From Micromonospora haikouensis (lineage in GTDB: Bacteria; Actinomycetota; Actinomycetes; Mycobacteriales; Micromonosporaceae), in assembly GCF_900091595.1 (NCBI RefSeq), contig NZ_FMCW01000013.1, forward strand, positions 149,002 to 213,001: 64,000 nucleotides of DNA. Direction: 5' to 3'. Both the position numbers and the translations under genes were made by a program. Each line of letters starts with the position of its first letter. The stretch's first letter is position 1. Below the pieces are notes generated by a model. That model was not told the DNA's origin, searched no databases, and saw only the letters and a list, made by a program, of their open reading frames with translations. This document shows, piece after piece, positions 1-14,030 of this stretch.

Positions 1-69
1 CCGACGCCGAAGACGGCGATGGCGAGGACCACGCCGAACGCGGATCGGCCGCGCGGCGACGGTGGTCAC
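1..69 (-). CDS. 5' end of a leftward gene cut by the window edge, unidentified
   Basis: A GTG at 69-67 follows an SD-like GAGGGAG and would open a leftward gene running off the window. Only about 22 codons are visible, too few to name a product. The GTG frame begins with high third-position GC, but from about position 44 leftwards a different frame has the better codon pattern and reads as a hydrophobic stretch (FGVVLAIAVFGV). Either the true start differs or there is a frameshift. The iron box just upstream suggests an iron or siderophore transport gene, by inference only. Confidence 0.35.
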   Translation of the reverse strand, partial: MTTVAARPIRVRRGPRHRRLRRR

Positions 70-83
70 GAATCTCCCTCGAC

Positions 84-102
84 TTAGGTACGCCTTACCT
101 TA
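84..102 (-). promoter_or_regulatory. Iron box (IdeR/DmdR-type operator)
   Basis: TTAGGTACGCCTTACCTTA closely matches the actinobacterial iron-box consensus (TTAGGTTAGGCTCACCTAA-like) bound by the DtxR-family iron repressors IdeR/DmdR1. It lies between the stop of the multicopper oxidase gene (123) and the start of the next leftward gene (69), so it should control that downstream gene rather than the oxidase. Confidence 0.7.
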
Positions 103-122
103 ACCGAAGGGGGCGGGTGACC

Positions 123-2114
123 CTAACCGGCGCCCGTCGATCCGGCTCCGTCGCCACCCCTGCTGACCAGGGCGGCCGTGCCGCCGGACGATCCGTCCCC
201 GCCCTCGGCGGCACCGGACGGCAACACCTCGATGGGGCGCATCATCTCGTTGTCCTCGTGCTCCAGCAGGTGGCAGTGCCAGACGTAGCGTCCCGGCAGG
301 TCGAAGCGGACCTTGATCCGGGTCAACTGCCCCGGGTACGCGACCACGGTGTCGTGGAAGCCGCGCTCCGCGGGGCCGGGCGGGGTGCGGCCGTCGTGCC
401 CCCGCCCGAGCACCTGGAACTGCACCTGGTGGACGTGGATGGGGTGGGCGTCCTCGGTGCAGTTGCGCAACTCCCACTCCTCGGTGACGCCGAGGGCGGG
501 GGTCTCGGTCACCGGCGCGTCCCAGCCCAGCGGCACCGGCCGGCCGCTGGCGGCGACGACGCCCAGCAGGGCACGTACCGGGCCGGCCGAGGACTCCTGC
601 TCGTTGAGCGAGAGCCGCCGGACGACCCGGGCGGCGGGCAGCGGGGCGCACGCCGGCAGGGACAGCTGCCCGGGCGGCACGCTGGCATCGGCGCCGGCCC
701 GGTCGCCCACCACGAACTTGAGCACCTGCCCGGTCGTCCGCGGGTCGGCCGGGGGGAAGTCCGTCCCCGGCGCGCCGCCGCCGAACGGCTCGTCGGGGCC
801 CTCGTTGACCAGGTAAAGCTCGGTGCCGGCCGGCACGTCGGTGAAGTCGACCACGACGTCGGCCCGCTGGCCGTTGGCGAGCAGGATCCGGGGCGCGGCC
901 ACGGGCTCGGGCAGGAACCCGCCGTCGCTGCCGACCTGCCACAGCGGCAGCGCCGGCCGGGCCGGGCGGCGGGTCGGGTGGTCGGTGACCGACAGCATCA
1001 GGAACCGGGCGTTGCAGCCGTTGAGCAGCCGGAACCGGTAGCGCCGCCGCTGCACCCGCAGCACCGGCCAGGTCGCGCCGTTGACCACCATGGTGGCGGC
1101 GAAGAACTCGGGGTTCCAGATCGGTGGCACGTCGGTCCCCGGCAGGTACGGGCCGGGGTAGTCGTCGAAGTCGGCGCGGCTTTCGGGGTACCAGAGCGAG
1201 CCGTCGGGGCGGAAGGTGCGGTCCTGGATCAGCAGCGGCAGGTCGTACGACGCCTGCTCCGGCAGCGATCCGGGCAGCGCCCCGGGCGGCAGGTCGTCGG
1301 GGCCGCCGCTGAGCCGGTAGAAGCCGGCCAGCCCGGCGTAGACGTTCACCCGGGTCATGCCCAGGGTGTGGTCGTGGTACCAGAGGGTCGTCGGGCGCTG
1401 GTCGTTGGCGTACTCCATGCTGGCCGTGCCGGGGGCGCAGCGGACGCCGGTCCGCTCGGCTGCCAGGTCCCGGAACTCGCTGTAGGCCGAGCCGCCGTCG
1501 GCGCACCCGGCGGGCAGGTCCCGGGCCACGGGGAGGAACCACGCCTCGGGGTGGCCGTCGCTCTCCTGCCGGTTGTGCCCGCCGTGCACGTGCACGACGG
1601 TCGGGACGGGTCCCCGGTACGGGCCGGGGGTGCTGGTGAAGTGCGGCCGGTGGTCCCGGCCGTCGACGCCGCCGGTCGGGTTGGCCCAGTGCAGCGTCGG
1701 GTCGACCGGCAGCAGGTGCGGCAGGTAGCGGCCCCGCTCGTCGACGAGCTGGTTGCACCAGGTCACCCGGACCGGACGGCCGACGGTGGCGGCGATGGTG
1801 GGGCCGGGGTAGGCGAAGCTGCGCGGGTGGGCGGGCGAGCCGAAGCCCCAGACCGTCGTGGCCGGCAGCCCGGCCGGGAGGACCTGCTGGCGGAACTGGC
1901 GGACGGCGACCACGTACTCGTCGACGCCGCCGCTGGTGCGGGAGGCGGGCATGGCCGTCGGCACGGGCAGCGGGGTGACGTACTTGGGCACGGCACGGGG
2001 GTCGATCAGGGCGGTCGGGGCGGTCGGGGCGCCGGCTGCGGTGCGACCGGCGGGCAGCAGCAGGGCCGCGCCGCCGGCCGCACCGGCGGCGATGAGTCGT
2101 CTACGGGTCACCAT
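123..2114 (-). CDS. Tat-exported multicopper oxidase
   Basis: A 663-residue multicopper oxidase of the CotA/bilirubin-oxidase/phenoxazinone-synthase type, expected to couple one-electron substrate oxidation to reduction of O2 to water outside the cell. The N-terminus has a twin-arginine signal (TRRRLIAAG, then an Ala/Gly/Leu-rich h-region to about residue 28). All four copper-ligand clusters are visible: HVHGG (about 175-179), WYHDH (245-249), HPIHVHQ (near 565) and HCHLLEHEDNEMM (613-625), the last including the type-1 Cys, His and a Met that could be axial. A Gly/Ser-rich tail of about 30 residues follows. Substrate cannot be told from sequence: a phenol oxidase, a cuprous oxidase or a pigment-forming enzyme are all possible. 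The ATG lies just after a TAGCCT -10-like element with no clear SD. Confidence 0.9.
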   Translation of the reverse strand: MVTRRRLIAAGAAGGAALLLPAGRTAAGAPTAPTALIDPRAVPKYVTPLPVPTAMPASRTSGGVDEYVVAVRQFRQQVLPAGLPATTVWGFGSPAHPRSFAYPGPTIAATVGRPVRVTWCNQLVDERGRYLPHLLPVDPTLHWANPTGGVDGRDHRPHFTSTPGPYRGPVPTVVHVHGGHNRQESDGHPEAWFLPVARDLPAGCADGGSAYSEFRDLAAERTGVRCAPGTASMEYANDQRPTTLWYHDHTLGMTRVNVYAGLAGFYRLSGGPDDLPPGALPGSLPEQASYDLPLLIQDRTFRPDGSLWYPESRADFDDYPGPYLPGTDVPPIWNPEFFAATMVVNGATWPVLRVQRRRYRFRLLNGCNARFLMLSVTDHPTRRPARPALPLWQVGSDGGFLPEPVAAPRILLANGQRADVVVDFTDVPAGTELYLVNEGPDEPFGGGAPGTDFPPADPRTTGQVLKFVVGDRAGADASVPPGQLSLPACAPLPAARVVRRLSLNEQESSAGPVRALLGVVAASGRPVPLGWDAPVTETPALGVTEEWELRNCTEDAHPIHVHQVQFQVLGRGHDGRTPPGPAERGFHDTVVAYPGQLTRIKVRFDLPGRYVWHCHLLEHEDNEMMRPIEVLPSGAAEGGDGSSGGTAALVSRGGDGAGSTGAG

Positions 2115-2208
2115 GCCGCGAGGCTAGAACGAGCATTGCTCACCAAAGTGCCGAAACGGCGTCGTTACTCCTTTATGAGGACGAAACGGTTTCTAACGGT
2201 CAGCGTCC
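2115..2208 (-). promoter_or_regulatory. Promoter region of the multicopper oxidase with an 11-bp palindrome
   Basis: Read leftwards, TAGCCT (2126-2121) stands 6 nt before the ATG, a leaderless-type -10 arrangement. Just upstream is GAGCAATGCTC (2141-2131), a palindrome around one central base, suited to be an operator. An octamer CGAAACGG occurs twice, 30 bp apart (2152-2159 and 2182-2189). No recognisable -35 was found at 17-18 bp. Confidence 0.35.
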
Positions 2209-2583
2209 CTACTCGCCGGGGAGCAGCTCGGCGACCGGCACGGCGCGCAGCGCGTCCGCCGGGCCGACGATGACCCGGATCGACGGGAAGTAGTCCCGCA
2301 GCACCTGCTGGCACGGGCCGCAGGGGGTCAGGACGTCCCGACCCCGGTCGCCCACCGCCACGATGGTCTCCAGCTCCGTCTCCCCCTGGGTGGCGGCGGC
2401 CCCGATCACCACCACCTCGGCGCACGGCCCGCCGGTGACGTGGTGGACGTTCACGCCGGTGAACACCCGGCCGGCGGCGGTACGCGCGGCCGCGGCGACG
2501 GTGTGCCGGTCGCTGCGGCAGCGCAGCTTCGCCACGGCCGTGGCCGCCTGCACCAGCGCCCGGTCGGTGTCTCGCATACTCAT
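2209..2583 (-). CDS. cdd: Cytidine deaminase
   Basis: A 124-residue small homotetrameric-type cytidine deaminase, converting cytidine and deoxycytidine to uridines in pyrimidine salvage. The zinc site is complete: GGPCAEV (Cys54, catalytic Glu56) and TPCGPCQQ (Cys88, Cys91). The ATG at 2583 has a G-rich SD (GGGGG) about 9 nt upstream; a second in-frame ATG lies two codons later. It is divergent from hrpA and followed by the multicopper oxidase gene in the same direction, about 95 bp away. Length is normal for the family. Confidence 0.92.
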   Translation of the reverse strand: MSMRDTDRALVQAATAVAKLRCRSDRHTVAAAARTAAGRVFTGVNVHHVTGGPCAEVVVIGAAATQGETELETIVAVGDRGRDVLTPCGPCQQVLRDYFPSIRVIVGPADALRAVPVAELLPGE

Positions 2584-2707
2584 CCCAGGCCCCCGTGGTC
2601 GGCGTCGATCGGCGGTCAACTCTAGACGGCGGCCGTCCCGGCGGCAGCCCTGGCGACCGGTAACCCGGGGGCGGTCCGGCACGCGGCTGCCTATCCTTGG
2701 CGACGAC

Positions 2708-6736
<4,029 letters not shown>

Positions 6737-6751
<15 letters not shown>

Positions 6752-6778
6752 GCCGGGGCCGAGGGCCGCCGAGCCGGG
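6737..6778. repeat. Adjacent 21-bp tandem duplication over the hrpA stop codon
   Basis: Positions 6737-6757 and 6758-6778 are the same 21-bp sequence with one difference: copy one carries the hrpA stop TGA where copy two has CGA. Copy two fills the whole gap up to the stop of the convergent dehydratase gene at 6779. Confidence 0.85.
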
Positions 6779-7819
6779 TCAGTGCACCGGGGCGGGCACG
6801 GCCCGGCCGGTCGGCAGGCCCCGCACGGAGTTGGCCAGCGCGCCGAGGCGGGCCTCCGGGTAGGCGTGCGCCCACCAGGCCCGGTTCTCCCCGTACCAGT
6901 GGAAGACCTCGGCCAGCCCGTCGGCAAACCGGATCTGCGGCTCGAAGCCCAGTTCCTCGGAGATCTTCGTGTAATCCAGGCTGTACCGCTGGTCCTGCAC
7001 CTTGCGGTCGGCGACGTGCCGCACCCGGTCCCAGCCGGCACCGGCCAGCAGCAGGATCTTCTCGGCCAGCGCCCGGTTGGTCAGCTCGACGTCGCCGCCG
7101 ATGTTGTAGACCTCCCCGGCGCGGCCCTTGGCCAGCACGAGGGCGATCGCGCGGCAGTGGTCGTCGACGTGCAGCCACTCGCGCACCGCGCCGCCGTCGC
7201 CGTGCAGGGTGATGTCCCCGCCGGTGAGCAGGCTGGTGACGAAGCGCGGGATCACCTTCTCCACGTGCTGGTACGGCCCGTAGTTGTTGGCGCAGCGGGT
7301 GATCGACACGTCGACGTCGTAGGTGCGCCAATAGGAGCGCACGACGCAGTCGCTGGCCGCCTTGGACGCCGCGTACGGGGAGTTGGGCTCCAGCACGCAG
7401 CGCTCGGTCCAGGAGCCCTCGGTGATCGACCCGTAGACCTCGTCGGTGGAGACGTGCACGACCCGGCCGACGGCGGCGCGGGCGCAGGCCGCCAGCAGGT
7501 GGTGCGAACCCATCACGTTGGTCTCGAAGAACGGCGCGGGGTTGTCGATCGAGCGGTCCACGTGCGACTCGGCGGCGAAGTGCACCACGGCGTCGTGCCC
7601 GGGGACCAGGTCGGCCAGGAGCGGGCGGTCGCAGATGTCGCCGCGCACGAACGTCAGCCGGGGGTGGTGGGCGGGCAGGTTGTTGCGGTCACTGGCGTAG
7701 GTCAGCTTGTCGAGCACCGTGACGTGGCAGTCCTCGAAGCCGACGTACCGCCCTCCCAGCAGGCACCGGGCGAAGTGCGAGCCGATGAAGCCGGCGCCGC
7801 CGGTAACCAGGATCCTCAT
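6779..7819 (-). CDS. rmlB: dTDP-glucose 4,6-dehydratase
   Basis: A 346-residue extended SDR that would convert dTDP-glucose to dTDP-4-keto-6-deoxyglucose, the entry to rhamnose and other deoxysugars. It has the NAD-binding GGAGFIG (7-13), the family signature STDEVYG with catalytic Thr125-Asp126-Glu127, and Y149-x3-K153. The ATG is preceded by GGGAGG about 8 nt upstream. No rmlA, rmlC or rmlD lies nearby, so it is an orphan here. It could serve the polysaccharide locus 10 kb away or a natural-product sugar pathway. Converges with hrpA. Confidence 0.9.
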   Translation of the reverse strand: MRILVTGGAGFIGSHFARCLLGGRYVGFEDCHVTVLDKLTYASDRNNLPAHHPRLTFVRGDICDRPLLADLVPGHDAVVHFAAESHVDRSIDNPAPFFETNVMGSHHLLAACARAAVGRVVHVSTDEVYGSITEGSWTERCVLEPNSPYAASKAASDCVVRSYWRTYDVDVSITRCANNYGPYQHVEKVIPRFVTSLLTGGDITLHGDGGAVREWLHVDDHCRAIALVLAKGRAGEVYNIGGDVELTNRALAEKILLLAGAGWDRVRHVADRKVQDQRYSLDYTKISEELGFEPQIRFADGLAEVFHWYGENRAWWAHAYPEARLGALANSVRGLPTGRAVPAPVH

Positions 7820-7930
7820 GTGGTGGCCTCCCTGCCACGCGAGCCCGCGCGCTTGGACTGTTCCCCGGCAGGCCGACGGGCGTCATGCCTGCGCAGGGCT
7901 TCACCATAGGCGACGAAACAGGCATAGAGG

Positions 7931-7959
7931 CCCCAATATGGGGCGTATAGGGAATATTC
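7931..7959. promoter_or_regulatory. AT-rich palindromes between lysR and rmlB
   Basis: CCCCAATATGGGG (7931-7943, palindromic around the central T/A) and GAATATTC (7952-7959, perfect palindrome) sit in an unusually AT-rich patch between the end of lysR (7990) and the start of rmlB (7819). They could be an operator for rmlB or part of a lysR terminator. I could not place a convincing -10/-35. Confidence 0.35.
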
Positions 7960-7989
7960 GTCCCAAATTCGGACCAGTGCCCCGACGCC

Positions 7990-8925
7990 TCAGCGGAGCT
8001 CCACCCCGGGCGGCAGGTCGTCCCGTCCGGCCGCCTCCCGCACGTACTCCAGGAGGATGCGGCGCAGCTCGCGGCCGGCGTGGGTGGGCTCCACGTCGCG
8101 ACGGCGGGCCACGGCGATGGTCCGGCGGACGCCGGGCGGGGCCAGCCGGGTGACCCGGACGCCGGGCCTGCGGGCCACCACCATGCCGGGCACCAGCGCC
8201 ACCCCGAGCCCCGCCTCGACGAAGCTGAGCACGGCGTCCATCTCGCCGCCGTCGACCGACAGGGTGGGCTCGAAGCCGGCCTCCCGGCACGCCTGGAGGG
8301 TGGCGTCGCGCAGGTCGTAGCCCTCCCGGAACATCACCAGGGGCTGGCCCCGCAGGTCGGTGACCCGCAGCTCGCCGGCGGCAGAGGTGCCGGGCACCTC
8401 GGCCAGCGAGGCCACCACCAGGCTCTCCCGCAGGATCTCCTCGGCGTGCAGCCCTGGGTCCGCGCCCTGGGCGGGCATGATGATCAGCGCAAGGTCGAGG
8501 TCGCCACGCAGCAGGTCGCGGACGAGGTCCTGCGAGCCACCCTCCTCCACCCGCAGGTCGACGGCGGGGTGGGCGTCGCGGAACCGGCGCAGCACGGGCG
8601 GGGCGAGCGAGGTGGCCAGGCTCGGGGTGGCGCCGAGGCGGACCCGGCCACGCCGCAGCCCGACCAGCTCCTGCACCTCCCGGGTGGCGGTGTCGACGTC
8701 GGCGAGGATGCGCCGGGCCAGCGGGAGCAGCACCTCGCCGGCGGCGGTGAGGGCGATCCGGCCCCGCACCCGCTCGAACAGCGGGGCCCCGAGGCCGGTC
8801 TCCAGGGCGTGAATTTGCTTACTCAGCGAGGGCTGGGTGATGCCGACCAGGTCGGCAGCTTGGGTGAAATGTCGTAGTTCCGCGACGGCGACGAAGTACC
8901 GGAGCTGGTGCAGCTGCATCGGCAT
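7990..8925 (-). CDS. LysR-family transcriptional regulator, divergent from sdhCAB
   Basis: A 311-residue LysR-type regulator with an N-terminal winged helix-turn-helix (about 3-62, with FTQAADLVGITQPSLSKQI) and a C-terminal periplasmic-binding-like effector domain (about 90-300). Its divergent placement next to sdhCAB implies control of succinate dehydrogenase and probably of itself. The ATG at 8925 falls inside a T-N11-A palindrome (8924-8938), the classic LysR box. A second ATG at 8919 is an alternative start that would leave the box just outside the gene. The effector is unknown; a dicarboxylate or TCA intermediate is plausible by context. Confidence 0.88.
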   Translation of the reverse strand: MPMQLHQLRYFVAVAELRHFTQAADLVGITQPSLSKQIHALETGLGAPLFERVRGRIALTAAGEVLLPLARRILADVDTATREVQELVGLRRGRVRLGATPSLATSLAPPVLRRFRDAHPAVDLRVEEGGSQDLVRDLLRGDLDLALIIMPAQGADPGLHAEEILRESLVVASLAEVPGTSAAGELRVTDLRGQPLVMFREGYDLRDATLQACREAGFEPTLSVDGGEMDAVLSFVEAGLGVALVPGMVVARRPGVRVTRLAPPGVRRTIAVARRRDVEPTHAGRELRRILLEYVREAAGRDDLPPGVELR

Positions 8926-8938
8926 AGCCTACGGCTAT
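8924..8938. promoter_or_regulatory. LysR box overlapping the lysR start
   Basis: ATAGCCTACGGCTAT is a perfect 6-3-6 palindrome containing T-N11-A (T8925, A8937), the canonical LysR-regulator recognition pattern. It overlaps the annotated lysR start codon and lies about 22 bp upstream of the predicted -35 of sdhC, a good position for both autoregulation and activation of sdh. Confidence 0.7.
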
Positions 8939-8959
8939 CGACACTGCGAGTTCGATGCA

Positions 8960-8989
8960 TTGGACGACTGATCCCAGGTCTCCTAGCGT
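8960..8989 (+). promoter_or_regulatory. sdhCAB promoter, leaderless type
   Basis: TTGGAC (8960-8965), an 18-bp spacer, then TAGCGT (8984-8989). The GTG start of sdhC is at 8997, 7 nt beyond the -10, so transcription should begin at or within a base or two of the start codon. No SD is visible, consistent with a leaderless mRNA. Confidence 0.6.
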
Positions 8990-8996
8990 CGGTCGG

Positions 8997-9686
8997 GTGG
9001 TACTCACGAAATCCCGGTCGCCCATCCGGTCCAACGTCGGCCTGAAGGCCGTCATGGCGGTGACGGGCATCCTGCTGGTGCTGTTCCTCGTCGCGCACAT
9101 GCTCGGCAACCTGAAGATCTTCACGGGCGAGACCGCGTTCGACCACTACGCGCACTGGCTGCGCGAGATCGGCACCCCGCTGCTGCCGTCGACCTGGTTC
9201 CTGTGGATCCAGCGCACCGCGCTGCTGGCGGCCGTGCTGGCCCACATCGGGGCCGCCACGGTGCTCGCGGTGCGCGCCCGCGCCGCCCGCCCGGTCCGGT
9301 ACGCGCACCGCAAGAAGGTCAACGGCAGCTACGCGGCCCGCACGATGCGCTGGGGCGGCGTGATCATCCTGCTCTTCGTGATCTACCACATCCTGGACCT
9401 GACCACCGGTCACCTGAACCCCGAGGGCGTCCCGGGCCGCCCGTACGGCAACGTGGTCGCCGACTTCGCACCGGAGCGGTGGTACGTCACCCTCTTCTAC
9501 ACCCTGGCGGTCGTGGCGCTCGGGTTCCACCTGCGCCACGGCGCGTTCAGCGCGTTCCGCAGCCTCGGCCAGCAGACCCCCGCCGGGGAGCGCCGGGCGC
9601 GCGCCGCCGCGCTGGGCTTCGCCGTCGTGCTCTGCGCCGGCTACCTCGTGGTCCCCTTCGCCGTACTCACCGGATTGGTGGCCTGA
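8997..9686 (+). CDS. sdhC: Succinate dehydrogenase cytochrome b subunit
   Basis: A 229-residue integral-membrane cytochrome b558-type subunit that anchors SdhAB and passes electrons to menaquinone. Five hydrophobic helices can be picked out, with His residues suited to haem ligation (VAHMLGN, LAHIGA, IYHILD, LGFHLRHG). It is the single-anchor type, so no sdhD is expected. I chose the GTG at 8997, not the upstream ATG at 8955 that the open frame allows, because the promoter lies between them. It is followed 2 nt later by sdhA. Confidence 0.93.
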   Translation: MVLTKSRSPIRSNVGLKAVMAVTGILLVLFLVAHMLGNLKIFTGETAFDHYAHWLREIGTPLLPSTWFLWIQRTALLAAVLAHIGAATVLAVRARAARPVRYAHRKKVNGSYAARTMRWGGVIILLFVIYHILDLTTGHLNPEGVPGRPYGNVVADFAPERWYVTLFYTLAVVALGFHLRHGAFSAFRSLGQQTPAGERRARAAALGFAVVLCAGYLVVPFAVLTGLVA

Positions 9687-9688
9687 CC

Positions 9689-11622
<1,934 letters not shown>

Positions 11623-11626
<4 letters not shown>

Positions 11627-12384
11627 ACCTGACCCTGCGCATCTGGCGCCAGTCCGGCCCCGCCGACAAGGGCCGGATGGTGACCTACCAGGTCGACGAC
11701 GTCTCCCCCGACATGTCGTTCCTGGAGATGCTCGACGTGCTCAACGAGCGGCTGATCCTCTCCGGCGAGGAGCCGGTGGCGTTCGACCACGACTGCCGCG
11801 AGGGCATCTGCGGCATGTGCGGTCTCATGATCAACGGCGACGCGCACGGCCCGCAGCGCGGCACCACCGCCTGCCAGCTGCACATGCGGCAGTTCTCCGA
11901 CGGCGACACGATCGACATCGAGCCGTGGCGGGCCCGGGCCTTCCCGGTCATCAAGGACCTGGTGGTCAACCGGAACGCCTTCGACAAGATCATCGCCGCC
12001 GGTGGGTACATCACCGCGCCGACGGGCAGCGCCCCCGAGGCCCACTCGGTGCCGGTCGCCAAGGCCGACGCCGACGCCGCGTTCTCCTCGGCCGCCTGCA
12101 TCGGCTGCGGCGCCTGCGTGGCGGCCTGCCCGAACGGCTCCGGCATGCTGTTCACCGCCGCCAAGGTCACCCAGCTCTCGCTGCTGCCGCAGGGCCAGCC
12201 GGAGCGGTACACCCGGGTCGTCGGCATGGTCGACGCGCACGACGAGGCGGGCTTCGGCGGCTGCACCAACACCGGCGAGTGCACCGCGGTGTGCCCGAAG
12301 GGCATCCCGCTGAACACCATCGGCCGGCTCAACCGCGACTACCTGGCGGCCACCGCCAAGCGGGGCGGCACCCCCGGCTCCTGA
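11623..12384 (+). CDS. sdhB: Succinate dehydrogenase iron-sulfur subunit
   Basis: A 253-residue iron-sulfur protein carrying electrons from SdhA FADH2 to the cytochrome. It has a [2Fe-2S] cluster motif CREGICGMC with a following Cys, and two ferredoxin-like Cys groups (CIGCGACVAACPNG and CTNTGECTAVCPKGI) for the [4Fe-4S] and [3Fe-4S] centres. GTG start overlaps the sdhA stop (GTGA). Last gene of the operon; the following ~580 bp are non-coding. Confidence 0.96.
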
Positions 12385-12969
12385 CCCCGCCGCCCGCCCC
12401 GTCATGCCGACACGCCGTCACGCCAGCACCCCGTCACGCCGGTGCCGCGGCCGCCGCGCCCGCTCCGGGCCGGCGGCCGGCTCGGTTCGCGGCTGCCGCA
12501 GTCCGCGGGGAGCGTCACCTGTCGCGGGCCCTAGGGAGCTGAGTCATCTACGACATCACACCCGCGACCCGCCGCGTGCCCGGATCCCGGCGCGCTCCAG
12601 ACCGCATGCCGGATGCTGCGTGCCGGGGTGCCGGGGTGCCGGATGCCGCACGCCGGGTGCGGCGTGCCGGGTGCGGCGTGCCGGGCACCAGATGCCGCGT
12701 GCCGGACGCCGCACGCCGCCTGCCAGCGCGCTGACGTGCCGCGAGTCATCTACGACATCAGCTCCCTAGCGTCCGAAGTCACCACGGCCTCAGCTCCCCA
12801 GGCCCCCACCGTCCCCGGCCTCCCAGCCCTCCCCGGCCCTGCCCGAGCGCCCGAGCGCCCGAGCGCGCGAGCGCGCCCGCGTCAGGTCCGCAGTCCATCG
12901 GAGCGGTTCAAGCCCTGGGAGCCGGGTAGCAGTCCGGGGGACGGCACGCCGACGAGGGGACACGCGGGC
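12385..12969. other. Non-coding spacer with degenerate repeats
   Basis: This 585-bp stretch between sdhB and the broken dehydrogenase gene has no supportable gene. Its middle (about 12600-12730) is a run of imperfect units of about 21 bp built on GTGCCGGG/GTGCGGC words. Read on the minus strand they give a period-7 peptide (G-x-R-H-A-x-x), but codon use and the lack of an SD argue against coding. The run is enclosed by the 12531-12769 inverted-repeat element described separately. Confidence 0.6.
12531..12769. repeat. 239-bp element bounded by inverted and direct repeats
   Basis: The left end CTAGGGAGCTGA (12531-12542) and the right end TCAGCTCCCTAG (12758-12769) are perfect 12-bp inverted repeats. 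Just inside, GAGTCATCTACGACATCA occurs as a direct repeat at 12541-12558 and 12743-12760. Between them is the degenerate 21-bp repeat tract. No transposase gene and no clear target-site duplication are visible. It could be a MITE-like element, a recombination relic or a structured transcription end for sdhCAB. Confidence 0.65.
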
Positions 12970-14030
12970 ATGAAGGCACTGACCTGGCAGGGCAGGCGGG
13001 ACGTCCGGGTCGAGGACGTCCCGGACCCGCGCATCGAGGAGCCGACGGACGCGATCGTCCGGATCACCTCCACCGCGATCTGCGGATCCGACCTGCACCT
13101 GTACGAGGTGCTCGGGCCGTACCTCAAGCCCGGCGACGTCCTCGGCCACGAGCCGATGGGCATCGTCGAGGAGGTCGGGACCGGGGTGACCCGGTTGAAG
13201 CCGGGCGACCGGGTGGTGGTCCCGTTCAACATCGCCTGCGGGTCCTGCTGGATGTGCGACCGGCAGCTCTACGCCCAGTGCGAGACCACCCAGGTCACCG
13301 CCGAGGGCAAGGGCGCGGCGCTGTTCGGCTACACCTCGCTGCACGGGTCGGTGCCCGGCGGGCAGGCCGAGTACCTGCGGGTGCCGCACGCCCAGTTCGG
13401 CCCGATCAAGGTCCCGCAGACCGGCCCGGACGAGCGGTGGCTGTACCTGTCCGACATCCTGCCCACCGCCTGGCAGGCGGTGAAGTACGCCGACACCCCG
13501 CCCGGCGGCACGCTCGCCGTGTTCGGGCTCGGCCCGGTCGGGCAGTTCTGCGCCCGCATCGGCCGGCACCTCGGCGCGGGCCGGGTGATCGGCCTGGACC
13601 TGGTGCCGGAGCGGCTGGAGATGGCCCGTCGGCACGGCGTCGAGACGCTCGACGTCAGCCAGCTCGACGACGTGCCGGGCGCGCTGATCGACCTGGTCGA
13701 CGGGCGCGGCCCCGACGCCGTGATCGACGCCGTCGGCATGGAGGCGCACGGCTCCACCTCCGGCAAGCTCGCCCAGACCGCCGCCGGCCTGGTGCCGGAC
13801 CGGCTGGCCGACTGATGGAGATGTTCGACCGGGGCGTCCAGCTGCGGATGGGACAGTGCCACGTGCGCCGGTGGACCGACGAGATCGTTCCGCTGCTCGC
13901 CGGCGACGACGACCCGCTGGGCGTGGCGGACCTGCGGACCCACCGGGTGCCGCTGGCGCGCGCGCCGCAGGCGTACGACATGTTCCAGAAGAAGGAGGAC
14001 GGCTGCGTCAAGGTCCTGCTCGCGCCGTGA
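12970..14030 (+). pseudogene. Zinc-dependent alcohol dehydrogenase, broken by an internal deletion and frameshift
   Basis: The ATG at 12970 starts a clear MDR alcohol dehydrogenase (MKALTW..., catalytic-zinc ICGSDLHL, structural-zinc Cys cluster CGSCWMCDRQLYAQC, and Rossmann GLGPVGQF). The frame ends at TGA 13813-13815, far short of the usual ~390 residues. The family's normal C-terminus (MEMFDRGVQLRMGQ ... MFQKKEDGCVKVLLAP) follows at once in another frame and ends at 14030. By comparison with the family as I know it, a segment of roughly 40-50 codons around the junction is missing and the frame is lost. The gene is very probably non-functional, though a truncated protein could be made. Confidence 0.82.

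Noticed and set aside
100..1758. Long Arg/Pro-rich open frame antisense or frame-shifted to the multicopper oxidase
   Set aside because: Shadow ORF typical of high-GC DNA; composition is biased and it has no domain, while the oxidase frame holds all copper motifs.
12600..12740. Possible CRISPR array in the repetitive spacer
   Set aside because: Repeat units are short, degenerate and contiguous, with no unique spacers.
12531..12749. 72-codon leftward frame with a period-7 peptide
   Set aside because: Period follows the DNA tandem repeat; no SD and poor codon pattern, so treated as non-coding repeat.
12613..12969. In-frame 119-codon extension upstream of the alcohol dehydrogenase
   Set aside because: Encodes the repeat tract only; the ATG at 12970 gives the family's standard N-terminus.
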